11,099 bases of DNA from DATMNR01 sp963702765 (GTDB taxonomy: Bacteria; Chloroflexota; Ktedonobacteria; Ktedonobacterales; Ktedonobacteraceae), in NCBI GenBank assembly GCA_963702765.1, contig CAVPEB010000056.1:1-11099 (forward strand). The letters are read 5' to 3'. The position numbers were made by a program, and so were the translations under genes. Positions 1 through 6,815 of the stretch are shown piece after piece (within the stretch, counting starts at the first letter, position 1; each line of letters opens with the position of its first letter). Below the pieces are notes generated by a model. It worked only from the letters and a program-made list of their open reading frames with translations, ran no database searches and was not told the DNA's origin.

Positions 1-845
1 TCGAATTTGAAATTCTGGCACATGGCGTCTATCGCCCAGAACAACTTGAGATAATCTATAATCCATCTCTGCGCATGCCCACAAGTCCACCTATTCAAGT
101 ATGGATGGATACTCTCTGGGAACAGAAGTTGGCGACTGCATACGAACAACATATCCCACTTTTCGATGCGCCCCTCTTTCGCTTTGTAGCAGTCGAAGCA
201 CAACATGATGGAACACTTCATCTTCTGCTTGGAAATACTGGATACAAAGAATACGTCACGACACGCGTTCCAGAGTTTGCGCAAGGTCGTAAACGAGAAG
301 AACTCGGAAATGCGCTCTCGGTATGCTCAGTTGTTGAAACGAGCGACGGCTATATTTTACTTGACAGGCGGCAAGGGGTAGATGTCTATGTTGGCCGCTA
401 TCATGTCATCGGTGGCTTTTTCGAACGTGATCGCGACAGTACTGTTACGAAACAACCTGACCCATTTGGAGCCATGCGCCGCGAAATCCGCGAGGAAACA
501 GGCGTTCTGCAATCAGATATACGCGAACAATTTTGTCTTGGGGTGGTGTACGACACAGCAACTCCTCATGCAGAGATGTGCTTTCTCACATGTCTTTCTA
601 TTCCATTAGCTGAGGTTTATAATAGGAAACCCGAGGAGGATGAAATCAAGCAATTAGAGACGCTCTTCGTCACAAAAGAAAGCTTACGGGATTTCCTACT
701 GAAGAATCATGGAAATATTTCAGCATCAGGTGAACCGAATTTGCTGATGTATGGTGGTATAAAATTTGGGGAAAAGTGGTTTGAGGAGATGATGAAAGAT
801 CTCATTGAAACAGGTCCTGATTCCTCAAAACTAGAGCTAACCTGA
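1..845 (+). CDS. NUDIX hydrolase, NUDT22-like (5' end outside window)
   Basis: This is probably a nucleoside-diphosphate-sugar hydrolase. The reading frame is open from position 3 to the TGA at 843-845, and the 24 codons before the ATG at 75 look like protein, so the gene starts just left of the window and the ATG at 75 is internal. Counting from that Met, the second half of the NUDIX box is clear (REIREETGV, residues 136-144) after a GG at 113-114. The canonical GX5EX7 spacing is broken by an insertion of about eight residues. The N-terminal part (W...LFDAPLFRF, then LLGNTGYKEY at 51-60) resembles, from memory, human NUDT22, which cleaves UDP-glucose to UMP and glucose 1-phosphate. NUDT22 also has an atypical, expanded box. 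The NUDIX fold is near certain; the UDP-sugar substrate is inference. The gene converges on the next one, 16 bases away. Confidence 0.88.
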   Translation, partial: EFEILAHGVYRPEQLEIIYNPSLRMPTSPPIQVWMDTLWEQKLATAYEQHIPLFDAPLFRFVAVEAQHDGTLHLLLGNTGYKEYVTTRVPEFAQGRKREELGNALSVCSVVETSDGYILLDRRQGVDVYVGRYHVIGGFFERDRDSTVTKQPDPFGAMRREIREETGVLQSDIREQFCLGVVYDTATPHAEMCFLTCLSIPLAEVYNRKPEEDEIKQLETLFVTKESLRDFLLKNHGNISASGEPNLLMYGGIKFGEKWFEEMMKDLIETGPDSSKLELT

Positions 846-861
846 CGAACTTTTATACTCA

Positions 862-2976
862 TTATGGGATGGCAACTCCCTCCGCGATTGGAACAAGAGT
901 AGTAATATAAGCAATGTTTATCGAATTCGCGTCGTTCGGCAGCGTATTATCGTTGTTAGAGATGTTGATGCTCACTGATTGCACACCTTTCTGATCTGTC
1001 AGAATAGATTGCGCATCTTGCTTATCCTTACCTGTAATCAGCCGAGCAAGCTGATTTACGCGGGTACTACTGAATTGATAAGTCCACAAACCAGAAGCTA
1101 CAACCGTGATGAGTGTGCCATGTTTTACATCGGTAGCTATATGCGTAATCTCGGTTTTTATACCACCAGTAAGAGTATAGTTTGGTCCGAAAAGTGCCTG
1201 AGCGCGCTCGTTTAGCATTTGATCCGATCGGGCTAAGATTTCGTGAGGAGTATACACCTCGGCTGTACAGGTAACTGTAGCTGTCACAGCCACTTCAGTA
1301 GCAACGTCGTTTACCTGGTGATCAGATGTTACCTTCGATTTACATATTGGGGAAGAGACAAACTGCTCGTTTGAGTGTAGTTGCTTGCGTAGAGCATTGA
1401 GTGTTCCTTGCTTCAATCGTGCTTCTATGCTACTAGCAGCCTGGTTTATATCACTTTGTTGCACCGTTGTGTAGCTTAGATCAAACTGTCCTCCGGCGAA
1501 TGCCGCTAGATTGTCCACAATGATGGTCGTATGGTAGGTTTGTTTGATATCGTGTGCGCCAATATTTCCAGCCGGACCTATTTTTACTGCATGAGCGGGT
1601 ACAGTAGCGATGCACGATGTTCCAAAAGTAGAAATATGATCAGTCACTACTGAGATTCCATGAGAGTCAGTAAAAACAGTTCCAGCAGGAATGACACGTG
1701 TGGCGGTACACGGATTTTGCGTGTTGTGGAACGTCAATATTCCCGTTGCATTCCTGCCAGGGATCAATACTACATTTGTCGCAGGTACAGTGATCGATTG
1801 CGTTTTCGCCTGAGAGATTGAATGGGTCACTCCTGTGAAAATGTAATTGTCTGTTAACCCATAGGCTGCCTGAGTCATTGTCACTTTCGCAGAAGAAGAG
1901 CCAAAAAAGGCGAAGGCTGGTTTTCCGAAGAAAAGAAACCCTGCCAATAGACATAGTGTTCCTGCTAATAATAATGACAGGAGCAGCAGGCCGCCCAGAG
2001 CCCAAAACCATCTTCCTGACCTGCGAGTAGTGCTGCCACCTGAAGAAGTCATTGGGGTAGCATCAGCCCCTCTCGTGGCAGTTGATGCAAATATAGTTTT
2101 GTGCAGAAGCTTCGTATCGTTCTCTTTCTGCCCTTGCAGGTCTTGAACGAAGCGCTCTTTCTCTTCCTCTGCCAGTATCAGACGATTTCTTTCTCCTTCT
2201 CTCTGCGCCTGTAACTCCAGGGCTAAACGCTCTTTCTCTTCTTCAAGCTCGCGTAAATTACGCTGAAGTAGTGCCTTCTCTTCCTCGGACATTACCAGTC
2301 GCCTCTCTAAAATGTGGAGTGGTGATTCTAAGCCGTCTGGATGCTCCATCACCGTTTCCTCAACATTTTGGTTGAGAAGTTTTTCCATATTCTTCAATGC
2401 ATTCTGATCTTCAGCAAAAGCTTGCTTTCTTCTAACTTCATCCTTTCGAATGCTCTCGGTTTTTAGAACTGCTAATAAGAAGTCATTGAGAAGCACTCTT
2501 GGACGATCAGAGTTTCCTGTTTCCTGCCCCAGGAAACTGGATAGCTCAATGTTCAGATGAGCAACCCCTAACGTATGCAATACTTCTACAGCCTCACCTG
2601 CCTGGCGCATGATTTCATCTACATCTTGTTGAGAAAGAGGATTAGTATTGCCCGCAGCTGCACCCATTCTTTGAGTGAAACAGATTTGAAGCAGGTAGTT
2701 CTCAAATAAACAGTAATTTTTGCCTTTTATTTGAGCAAAATCAATTTTTAGAATTGGGATAATATGAGGAGAATTCATCGCACGTATAGCTTCAACTTTT
2801 TGCTTGAGACGTGTGCGGCTTTCTTTCTTATTTAGCTTTCCTTCGAGCTTCGCAAGCTGGATAATTCGCTCTTTGGAGCTTCGTATATGAACTGCTTGAT
2901 AGATCTTATAGTCCTGTTTAGCATAAAGTTTGTGGACTAGACGATAAGAACCTGCTCGCTGATTTACTAAGGACAT
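862..2976 (-). CDS. Truncated pseudokinase - coiled coil - TM - baseplate-J-like ectodomain protein
   Basis: This is a single-pass membrane protein of 704 residues and unknown function. Residues 11-168 look like the front of a Ser/Thr kinase, but the Gly-rich loop is gone, HRDLKPEN has become HLNIELSS (140-147, catalytic Asp to Asn) and DFG has become DFL (165-167). Almost nothing of the C-lobe follows, so catalysis is not expected. Residues 223-293 form a Glu/Lys/Arg-rich coiled coil with recurring EEEK units. A hydrophobic helix (about 323-351) follows a basic stretch (RRSGR), which predicts the N-terminus inside. The exported part (about 363-704) contains IPAGTVFTD and VPAHAVKIGPAGNIGA-like stretches typical of baseplate J/gp47-like bacterial surface proteins. 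Its four cysteines (423, 455, 545, 570) could form disulfides. AGAGGTG at 2982-2988 supports the ATG at 2976. It may sense or bind something at the surface and pass this to the cytoplasmic pseudokinase; that is speculation. Confidence 0.85.
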   Translation of the reverse strand: MSLVNQRAGSYRLVHKLYAKQDYKIYQAVHIRSSKERIIQLAKLEGKLNKKESRTRLKQKVEAIRAMNSPHIIPILKIDFAQIKGKNYCLFENYLLQICFTQRMGAAAGNTNPLSQQDVDEIMRQAGEAVEVLHTLGVAHLNIELSSFLGQETGNSDRPRVLLNDFLLAVLKTESIRKDEVRRKQAFAEDQNALKNMEKLLNQNVEETVMEHPDGLESPLHILERRLVMSEEEKALLQRNLRELEEEKERLALELQAQREGERNRLILAEEEKERFVQDLQGQKENDTKLLHKTIFASTATRGADATPMTSSGGSTTRRSGRWFWALGGLLLLSLLLAGTLCLLAGFLFFGKPAFAFFGSSSAKVTMTQAAYGLTDNYIFTGVTHSISQAKTQSITVPATNVVLIPGRNATGILTFHNTQNPCTATRVIPAGTVFTDSHGISVVTDHISTFGTSCIATVPAHAVKIGPAGNIGAHDIKQTYHTTIIVDNLAAFAGGQFDLSYTTVQQSDINQAASSIEARLKQGTLNALRKQLHSNEQFVSSPICKSKVTSDHQVNDVATEVAVTATVTCTAEVYTPHEILARSDQMLNERAQALFGPNYTLTGGIKTEITHIATDVKHGTLITVVASGLWTYQFSSTRVNQLARLITGKDKQDAQSILTDQKGVQSVSINISNNDNTLPNDANSINIAYITTLVPIAEGVAIP

Positions 2977-3076
2977 AGTTACACCTCTTCTCTTACCTGG
3001 ATGTAGCCAGTTTCTGAGGGTATTGGTGGATTTATATTCTGCCAGTTTGCTATGAATATCTTAGTCTCGCAATGTT

Positions 3077-3196
3077 TTAAATTGCTCTGCCCCCTGTCAC
3101 CTCTAACACAATCCCAGAAACATAATTCGATAATGGAGAAGCAAGAAATAACACCGGTCCGGTCAAAATAGCTACTTTACCGTTAATCAAACCCAT
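3077..3196 (-). pseudogene. Internally deleted short-chain dehydrogenase/reductase remnant
   Basis: The minus strand reads an uninterrupted 39-codon frame from ATG (3196-3194) to TAA (3079-3077). Its first 13 residues, MGLINGKVAILTG, are a textbook SDR N-terminus (beta1 leading to the TGxxxGxG cofactor loop). They are joined directly to PVLFLASPLSNYVSGIVLE and VTGGRAI, which match the SDR/FabG C-terminus (VLFLAS...YVTGQVL.VDGG). About 200 residues are missing, including the rest of the Gly-rich loop and the Ser-Tyr-Lys active site, so it cannot be a working oxidoreductase. The junction sequence is ACCGGACCGG, a short direct repeat that could reflect the deletion. It begins 22 bases after the MaoC stop codon, where a dehydrogenase would be expected in an acyl-CoA operon. 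Either a genuine deletion or a collapsed assembly could produce this. Confidence 0.8.
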
Positions 3197-3218
3197 GGTT
3201 AACATCCAATCGCTTCTT

Positions 3219-3668
3219 CTACATACGACGAGATAACGCCGCTACAAACCTCCCAGCAACTTTCACCTCGTCATTCTGATCAGCGGCATGAACTCTCCCC
3301 GCTATGCGTGCTTCGCCGTCAACTTCGTACTTTTCAGTGATTGTGCCAGTGCAAGTGATAACGTCATCGAGACGAGTCATACCTTTGAAGCGCACGTCAA
3401 ACTTGCGCAGCGCAGTTGGTCCTACATAATCGCTCAACATCTGCCCTACAAAGCCCATAATCAACATTCCGTGGCCGATAATGCCTCCTATGCCGACTAA
3501 TTCTCCAATCTTGGGATCGGTGTGCAGCGGATTAAAGTCACCGGATGCGCCTGCATATCTCACCAATTGAAGGTGTGAAATAGGCGATTTAACCAACTTT
3601 GGGATAGTATCACCAATCTCTACATCTTCATAATAAAGCTTTCCTGGAATCTGGGCATCGGTTGCCAT
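3219..3668 (-). CDS. MaoC-family hotdog dehydratase, catalytic-type subunit
   Basis: This is a 149-residue single-hotdog enzyme of the MaoC/(R)-specific enoyl-CoA hydratase family, which adds or removes water across the C2-C3 bond of acyl-thioesters. The hydratase-2 signature is intact: YAGASGDFNPLH with catalytic Asp44 and His49, followed by the GHGMLIMGFVGQML helix (65-78). I start it at the ATG at 3668 because a strong AAAGGAG (3677-3683) sits 8 bases upstream. An in-frame GTG at 3704 would add 12 residues but has no such support. It follows the companion subunit after a 37-base gap. By analogy with mycobacterial HadAB, the two proteins probably form a heterodimer in which this one carries the active site (inference). 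The substrate chain is unknown. Confidence 0.88.
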   Translation of the reverse strand: MATDAQIPGKLYYEDVEIGDTIPKLVKSPISHLQLVRYAGASGDFNPLHTDPKIGELVGIGGIIGHGMLIMGFVGQMLSDYVGPTALRKFDVRFKGMTRLDDVITCTGTITEKYEVDGEARIAGRVHAADQNDEVKVAGRFVAALSRRM

Positions 3669-3676
3669 ATGTTTAT

Positions 3677-3683
3677 CTCCTTT
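3677..3683 (-). promoter_or_regulatory. Shine-Dalgarno that fixes the start of the second MaoC gene
   Basis: The minus strand reads AAAGGAG here, 8 bases before the ATG at 3668. It lies inside the longer GTG-initiated frame, so it argues for the shorter 149-residue product. Confidence 0.75.
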
Positions 3684-3705
3684 GTATAGAGGTTTACTTC
3701 GCACT

Positions 3706-4155
3706 TTACTCTCGCACTATCACGACCTGGCGAGCTTTGAGTACAAGCGTATTGTGCTGGTTGGTGTAGTCTATTTCCAAATTGAGGATATCCATAGAAC
3801 CACCCTGCGTGTGCCGCGATTTGGCGTCGACCAGCCTCATTACTCCTGTGAGTATATCGCCGGGATAGATTGGTGCAAGGTATTCGTAGTCTTCTTCTCC
3901 GTGCAGAACACGCATCAAGTTAATGCCAAGGCTGGCAAGCTGATCAATCATATTTCTATTGCCCCAGAAAGCAAATGTAGTAGGTGAAGTAGGATACAAC
4001 GGCACATCTGGGTACCCCGCGGCCTGGGCATTTTCTTTGCTCTGATAAATAGAGTTATCATCGCCAATAGCGAGGGCTAATTCGCGTATTTTGCCCCGCT
4101 CAATTTCGAAGGTAAATGGGGCAAAGCTCTGCCCGATCTTGCTTTTATCGAACAT
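3706..4155 (-). CDS. MaoC-like N-terminal (FAS1-type) dehydratase subunit
   Basis: This 149-residue hotdog protein is of the MaoC_dehydrat_N / HadA-HadC type. Features seen are a degenerate catalytic segment (GDDNSIY, residues 31-37, where an active MaoC has GDxNPxH), LYPTSPTTFAF (53-63) and HGEEDYEYLAPIYPGD (85-100), which is the usual hallmark of the substrate-binding partner of a two-subunit dehydratase. The catalytic His is replaced by Tyr37, so activity probably depends on the downstream MaoC protein. AAGGAG at 4163-4168 lies 7 bases before the ATG. It is first in a minus-strand operon (this gene, MaoC, SDR remnant) driven from a promoter at about 4220-4249. Its place opposite a thioesterase and CoA ligases suggests acyl-CoA metabolism. 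Family assignment is firm; physiological role is inferred. Confidence 0.87.
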   Translation of the reverse strand: MFDKSKIGQSFAPFTFEIERGKIRELALAIGDDNSIYQSKENAQAAGYPDVPLYPTSPTTFAFWGNRNMIDQLASLGINLMRVLHGEEDYEYLAPIYPGDILTGVMRLVDAKSRHTQGGSMDILNLEIDYTNQHNTLVLKARQVVIVRE

Positions 4156-4219
4156 ACGGAAACTCCTTCACTGTTTGAAACTTTTGCTTTGGCATTCGGA
4201 ATAGCTTTATTGTAAGCAT

Positions 4220-4249
4220 AGTATCTGGTTTAGTTGATGGGATTGTCAA
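4220..4249 (-). promoter_or_regulatory. Predicted sigma70-type promoter of the MaoC operon
   Basis: On the minus strand a perfect TTGACA (4249-4244) is followed after 18 bases by GATACT (4225-4220, four of six consensus bases). Transcription would start near 4213 and give a leader of about 58 bases before the first MaoC-like gene. Only the -35 element is strong. Confidence 0.5.
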
Positions 4250-4272
4250 GAGTGAGGCCTTTAACCTCATTC
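4250..4272. repeat. Imperfect inverted repeat beside the MaoC promoter, possible operator
   Basis: GAGTGAGG (4250-4257) and CCTCATTC (4265-4272) pair at 7 of 8 positions around a 7-base centre. The repeat abuts the upstream edge of the minus-strand -35 box and lies about 95 bases before the plus-strand -35. The position suits a regulator of the divergent acyl-CoA genes, but no regulator gene is in the window and the match could be chance. Confidence 0.25.
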
Positions 4273-4367
4273 CTGAATACTCGTAATTATCACTTCGACT
4301 CCAACTTACAAAGAGTCTTACACAAGGATGATGACTTGAACGCCATGGGTGAATGAAGCACATCAAT

Positions 4368-4396
4368 TTGTCACTCCCTCAGCTTTGTTTTATAAT
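4368..4396 (+). promoter_or_regulatory. Predicted sigma70 promoter of the thioesterase/CoA-ligase operon
   Basis: TTGTCA (4368-4373, five of six) is followed by exactly 17 bases and a perfect TATAAT (4391-4396). This would start RNA near 4403, about 40 bases before the thioesterase ATG. It is the best promoter match in the window. Together with the minus-strand promoter at 4220-4249 it makes 4156-4443 a divergent control region. Confidence 0.7.
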
Positions 4397-4443
4397 AGAT
4401 AAAACTGTACAGAAGCTTTGAATTGTTGAGAGGATAGAGCACG

Positions 4444-4911
4444 ATGGAATTTTCCAGCGAAGAACTCGTAACACGGATTAATAGTACGCGTGAGGGGTCC
4501 GTTTGGGATGTCCTTGATATCAAACTCGTTTCGGCGGAGAAAGATAAAGTAGTGGCCACAATGCCTATAGGACCAAATCATCTCCAGCAAGTCGGCTATT
4601 TGCATGGTGGTGTCTCAGTCGTATTGGCTGAGTCGGTGGCCTCATTAGGCACAGTTTTGAATATTGACCCGAGCAGGCAGATGGCATTTGGACTTGAGAT
4701 TAATGCTAATCACCTGCGACCAAAGCGAGATGGCCAGCTCACTGCTATTGCTACGCCAATTCATCGAGGACGCACAACACATGTCTGGGATATCCGAATC
4801 AGCGATGAAAATGATAAACTCGTCTGCATATCACGCTGCACTGTAGCTGTTGTTGATCGTCCGCCGGATAATGGCAATCCATTACTCAGGGATATACCCA
4901 GCTTTGGCTAA
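4444..4911 (+). CDS. PaaI/MenI-type hotdog acyl-CoA thioesterase
   Basis: This 155-residue hotdog-fold thioesterase hydrolyses acyl- or aroyl-CoA to the free acid and CoA in the cytoplasm. GYLHGGVSVVLAESVASLG (51-69) is the family core: HGG at 54-56, and Glu63 in the position of the catalytic Glu of the YdiI/MenI and PaaI group. The second half (FGLEINANHLRP at 82-93, then a terminal strand CISRCTVAVV at 128-137) completes the fold. GAGAGGA at 4428-4434 lies 9 bases before the ATG. It is the first gene of the plus-strand unit, 129 bases ahead of the first CoA ligase. It probably recycles CoA or proof-reads dead-end thioesters made by those ligases. A menaquinone role (DHNA-CoA hydrolase) is possible from the motif, but no other men gene is nearby. 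Confidence 0.88.
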   Translation: MEFSSEELVTRINSTREGSVWDVLDIKLVSAEKDKVVATMPIGPNHLQQVGYLHGGVSVVLAESVASLGTVLNIDPSRQMAFGLEINANHLRPKRDGQLTAIATPIHRGRTTHVWDIRISDENDKLVCISRCTVAVVDRPPDNGNPLLRDIPSFG

Positions 4912-4935
4912 GAAAATTCAATTTTGGGTAAGCCT

Positions 4936-4956
4936 CTTGCAAGTAATCCTTACAAG
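4936..4956. repeat. Imperfect inverted repeat between thioesterase and first CoA ligase
   Basis: CTTGCAAG (4936-4943) and CTTACAAG (4949-4956) pair at 7 of 8 positions around TAATC. No T-run follows, so it is not an intrinsic terminator. An operator or a weak mRNA hairpin are the alternatives. Confidence 0.25.
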
Positions 4957-5040
4957 TCATATGCTACGTATTATCTTCAATGGGTACCTGCGTAAGTTGT
5001 CTACAGCCTTAATTTTTACTGCCTCATGAAGGAGGATTGA

Positions 5041-6786
5041 ATGGGCATGAGCAACGATGGCCTGTCATACTGGCAGTCCGAATCTGATGGCATACCTTTA
5101 CTCGAAATTTCGATTGGTAACCTCTTAGATTGCCGCGCCGAGGAGATTCCAACTCAAGAGGCGATTGTCTACTCGTGTTACCCAGAGTTTGGTGGTACGC
5201 TTGACATTCGTTTGACTTACTACGAGTACCGCGAACGTGTCAATGCAATAGCGCGAGGCTTGTTAGCTCTCGGGCTCAACAAAGGTGATCACATTGCTGT
5301 ATGGGCAGTCAATCTTCCTGAATGGCCGCTACTCGAGTTGGCCGCATTTAAAACGGGCCTGGTATTGATAACGATTAACCCTGTTCTCCGCGCGCACGAA
5401 GTTGAGTATATCCTCAAACAGGGTGATGTTATGGCGCTGTTCTTCATGGCACGTATACGTGATCATGACTGCCTGGAAACTGTGCGCTCATTGATCACTT
5501 CTGGTGCAAAAAATGGTGAAGTCAAGAGCGATATTCTACCCAAACTGCGATATATGAGCCTGTTAGGTGCTCCTCCCAGTGGGCTAGTAGAACAAGAAGG
5601 TTGGAGACCAACGCTTTTCCGTGAGATGGTTGCAGAAGGTGCTCAGATCAGTGTTGATGCGCTTCGCGAACGACAATCGTCGGTAGAGTCAACAGATCCT
5701 GGACAAATTCTTTATACTTCGGGCACAACTGGTTTTCCAAAAGGTGCCGTCCAATCGCAACGTGCCATCCTCAATAACGGCGCAATCTTCGCGCGCCGTT
5801 GGGGGATGCAGCAGGGCGATCGTATTTGTACTGCTATGCCATTCTTCCATGCTGGTGGCTGCGTCTTAGGCATCCTCGCTGCTCTTGGCGCGGGAGCCAC
5901 ATTACATCCCCTGATCGCTTTCGATCCATTGAAAACATTGCAGATCATTAGTAGTGAACGCTGCAGCATGCTTGGTGGTGTGCCCACCATGTTGCTTGCG
6001 ATGATGCAACATACTGATTTTGGTATGTATGATCTCTCTTGCTTGAGAAGTGTAGTCAGTGGTGGATCGCCCGTGCCTGTATACCTGATGGAGCAGGTGA
6101 AAGAGCGTATGGGAGCAGATGTGGCTATAGTTTTCGGCCAGACTGAGGCTAGCGCAGCTATTTCATTAACGTTGCAAGACGACACATTCGCACTGAAATC
6201 CGCAACAGTGGGCATACCCATGCCTCACGGGGAAGTTAAAATCATCGATCCTGCTACAGGTAAGGCTGTTCCGTGTGAAGAGCGAGGAGAATTGTGCTGT
6301 CGAGGATACCTTGTTATGGATGGCTACTACAACATGCCTGAAAAGACTGCAGAAGCTATCGATAGCGAGGGTTGGCTCCATTCTGGAGATCTGGCGACTA
6401 TGAATGCTAATGGCTATGTTAATATCGTTGGTCGTCTTAAGGATATGATTATTCGAGGTGGTGAAAATATCTTTCCACGCGAAATCGAAGAGTTCCTTAT
6501 CCGCCATCCTAAAGTAGCCGATGTACAGATAGTAGGAATACCGGACAAGTTCTTTGGTGAAGAACTACTGGCTGTAGTAATTCCAAAAGATGGTGAACTA
6601 CTTACTGAACAAGAGTTGAGCGAGTACTGTAAGGGCCAGATCAGTCATCAGAAAATTCCTCGCTACTACCAGTTTGTTGCATCATACCCATTGACAGCCA
6701 GTGGCAAAGTACAAAAGTTTGTCTTGCTACAAAACGCGATTGAAGCATTCGGATTAGAAGAGGCTGCAAATATCAAAACAGCCTGA
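5041..6786 (+). CDS. Acyl-CoA synthetase (AMP-forming), copy 1
   Basis: This 581-residue adenylate-forming ligase converts a carboxylic acid, ATP and CoA into acyl-CoA, AMP and PPi through an acyl-adenylate. Visible motifs are the phosphate loop YTSGTTGFPKG (225-235), PFFHAGG (267-273), FGQTEAS (365-371), GWLHSGDLA (444-452), the hinge and A8 region from GRLKDM to PREIEE (464-484), and the C-terminal LTASGKVQK with catalytic Lys556. The length is normal for medium/long-chain or FadD-like members. AAGGAGG (5029-5035) precedes ATG 5041; the paralogue's matching MGxxNDG start supports this over the Met at 5047. Oddity: the segment after the phosphate loop reads AVQSQR where the paralogue has AMLSHR, so a usually conserved His is Gln. 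The acyl substrate cannot be told from sequence. Confidence 0.92.
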   Translation: MGMSNDGLSYWQSESDGIPLLEISIGNLLDCRAEEIPTQEAIVYSCYPEFGGTLDIRLTYYEYRERVNAIARGLLALGLNKGDHIAVWAVNLPEWPLLELAAFKTGLVLITINPVLRAHEVEYILKQGDVMALFFMARIRDHDCLETVRSLITSGAKNGEVKSDILPKLRYMSLLGAPPSGLVEQEGWRPTLFREMVAEGAQISVDALRERQSSVESTDPGQILYTSGTTGFPKGAVQSQRAILNNGAIFARRWGMQQGDRICTAMPFFHAGGCVLGILAALGAGATLHPLIAFDPLKTLQIISSERCSMLGGVPTMLLAMMQHTDFGMYDLSCLRSVVSGGSPVPVYLMEQVKERMGADVAIVFGQTEASAAISLTLQDDTFALKSATVGIPMPHGEVKIIDPATGKAVPCEERGELCCRGYLVMDGYYNMPEKTAEAIDSEGWLHSGDLATMNANGYVNIVGRLKDMIIRGGENIFPREIEEFLIRHPKVADVQIVGIPDKFFGEELLAVVIPKDGELLTEQELSEYCKGQISHQKIPRYYQFVASYPLTASGKVQKFVLLQNAIEAFGLEEAANIKTA

Positions 6787-6815
6787 CTTTCCTTTTAGAT
6801 CCAGGGAGGACACGT

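Noticed and set aside
1667..2011. A 114-codon minus-strand frame inside the pseudokinase gene.
   Set aside because: It overlaps the membrane helix and ectodomain in another frame and has no recognisable domain.
862..2976. The baseplate-J-like domain as evidence for a prophage.
   Set aside because: No tail, capsid, integrase or lysis genes are present. The domain is fused to a membrane pseudokinase, which fits a cellular surface protein.
3006..3048. Direct repeat GCCAGTTT at 3006-3013 and 3041-3048, and TATAAA on the minus strand at 3036-3031 upstream of the pseudokinase gene.
   Set aside because: Eight bases is within chance, and no convincing -35 sits at a proper distance from the TATAAA.
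3669..3704. A longer MaoC product starting at GTG 3704.
   Set aside because: The extra 12 residues contain the strong AAAGGAG of the downstream ATG at 3668, and MaoC proteins normally begin near the shorter start.
4936..4974. A second promoter for the CoA ligases using TATTAT at 4969-4974.
   Set aside because: No -35 element lies at 16-18 bases. TTGCAA at 4938 is 25 bases away and TTACAA at 4950 only 13.
5712..6507. Long antisense frames (169 and 113 codons) opposite the first CoA ligase.
   Set aside because: They lie wholly within a conserved enzyme gene, show no family motifs and have no ribosome binding site. They are shadows of the ligase codons.
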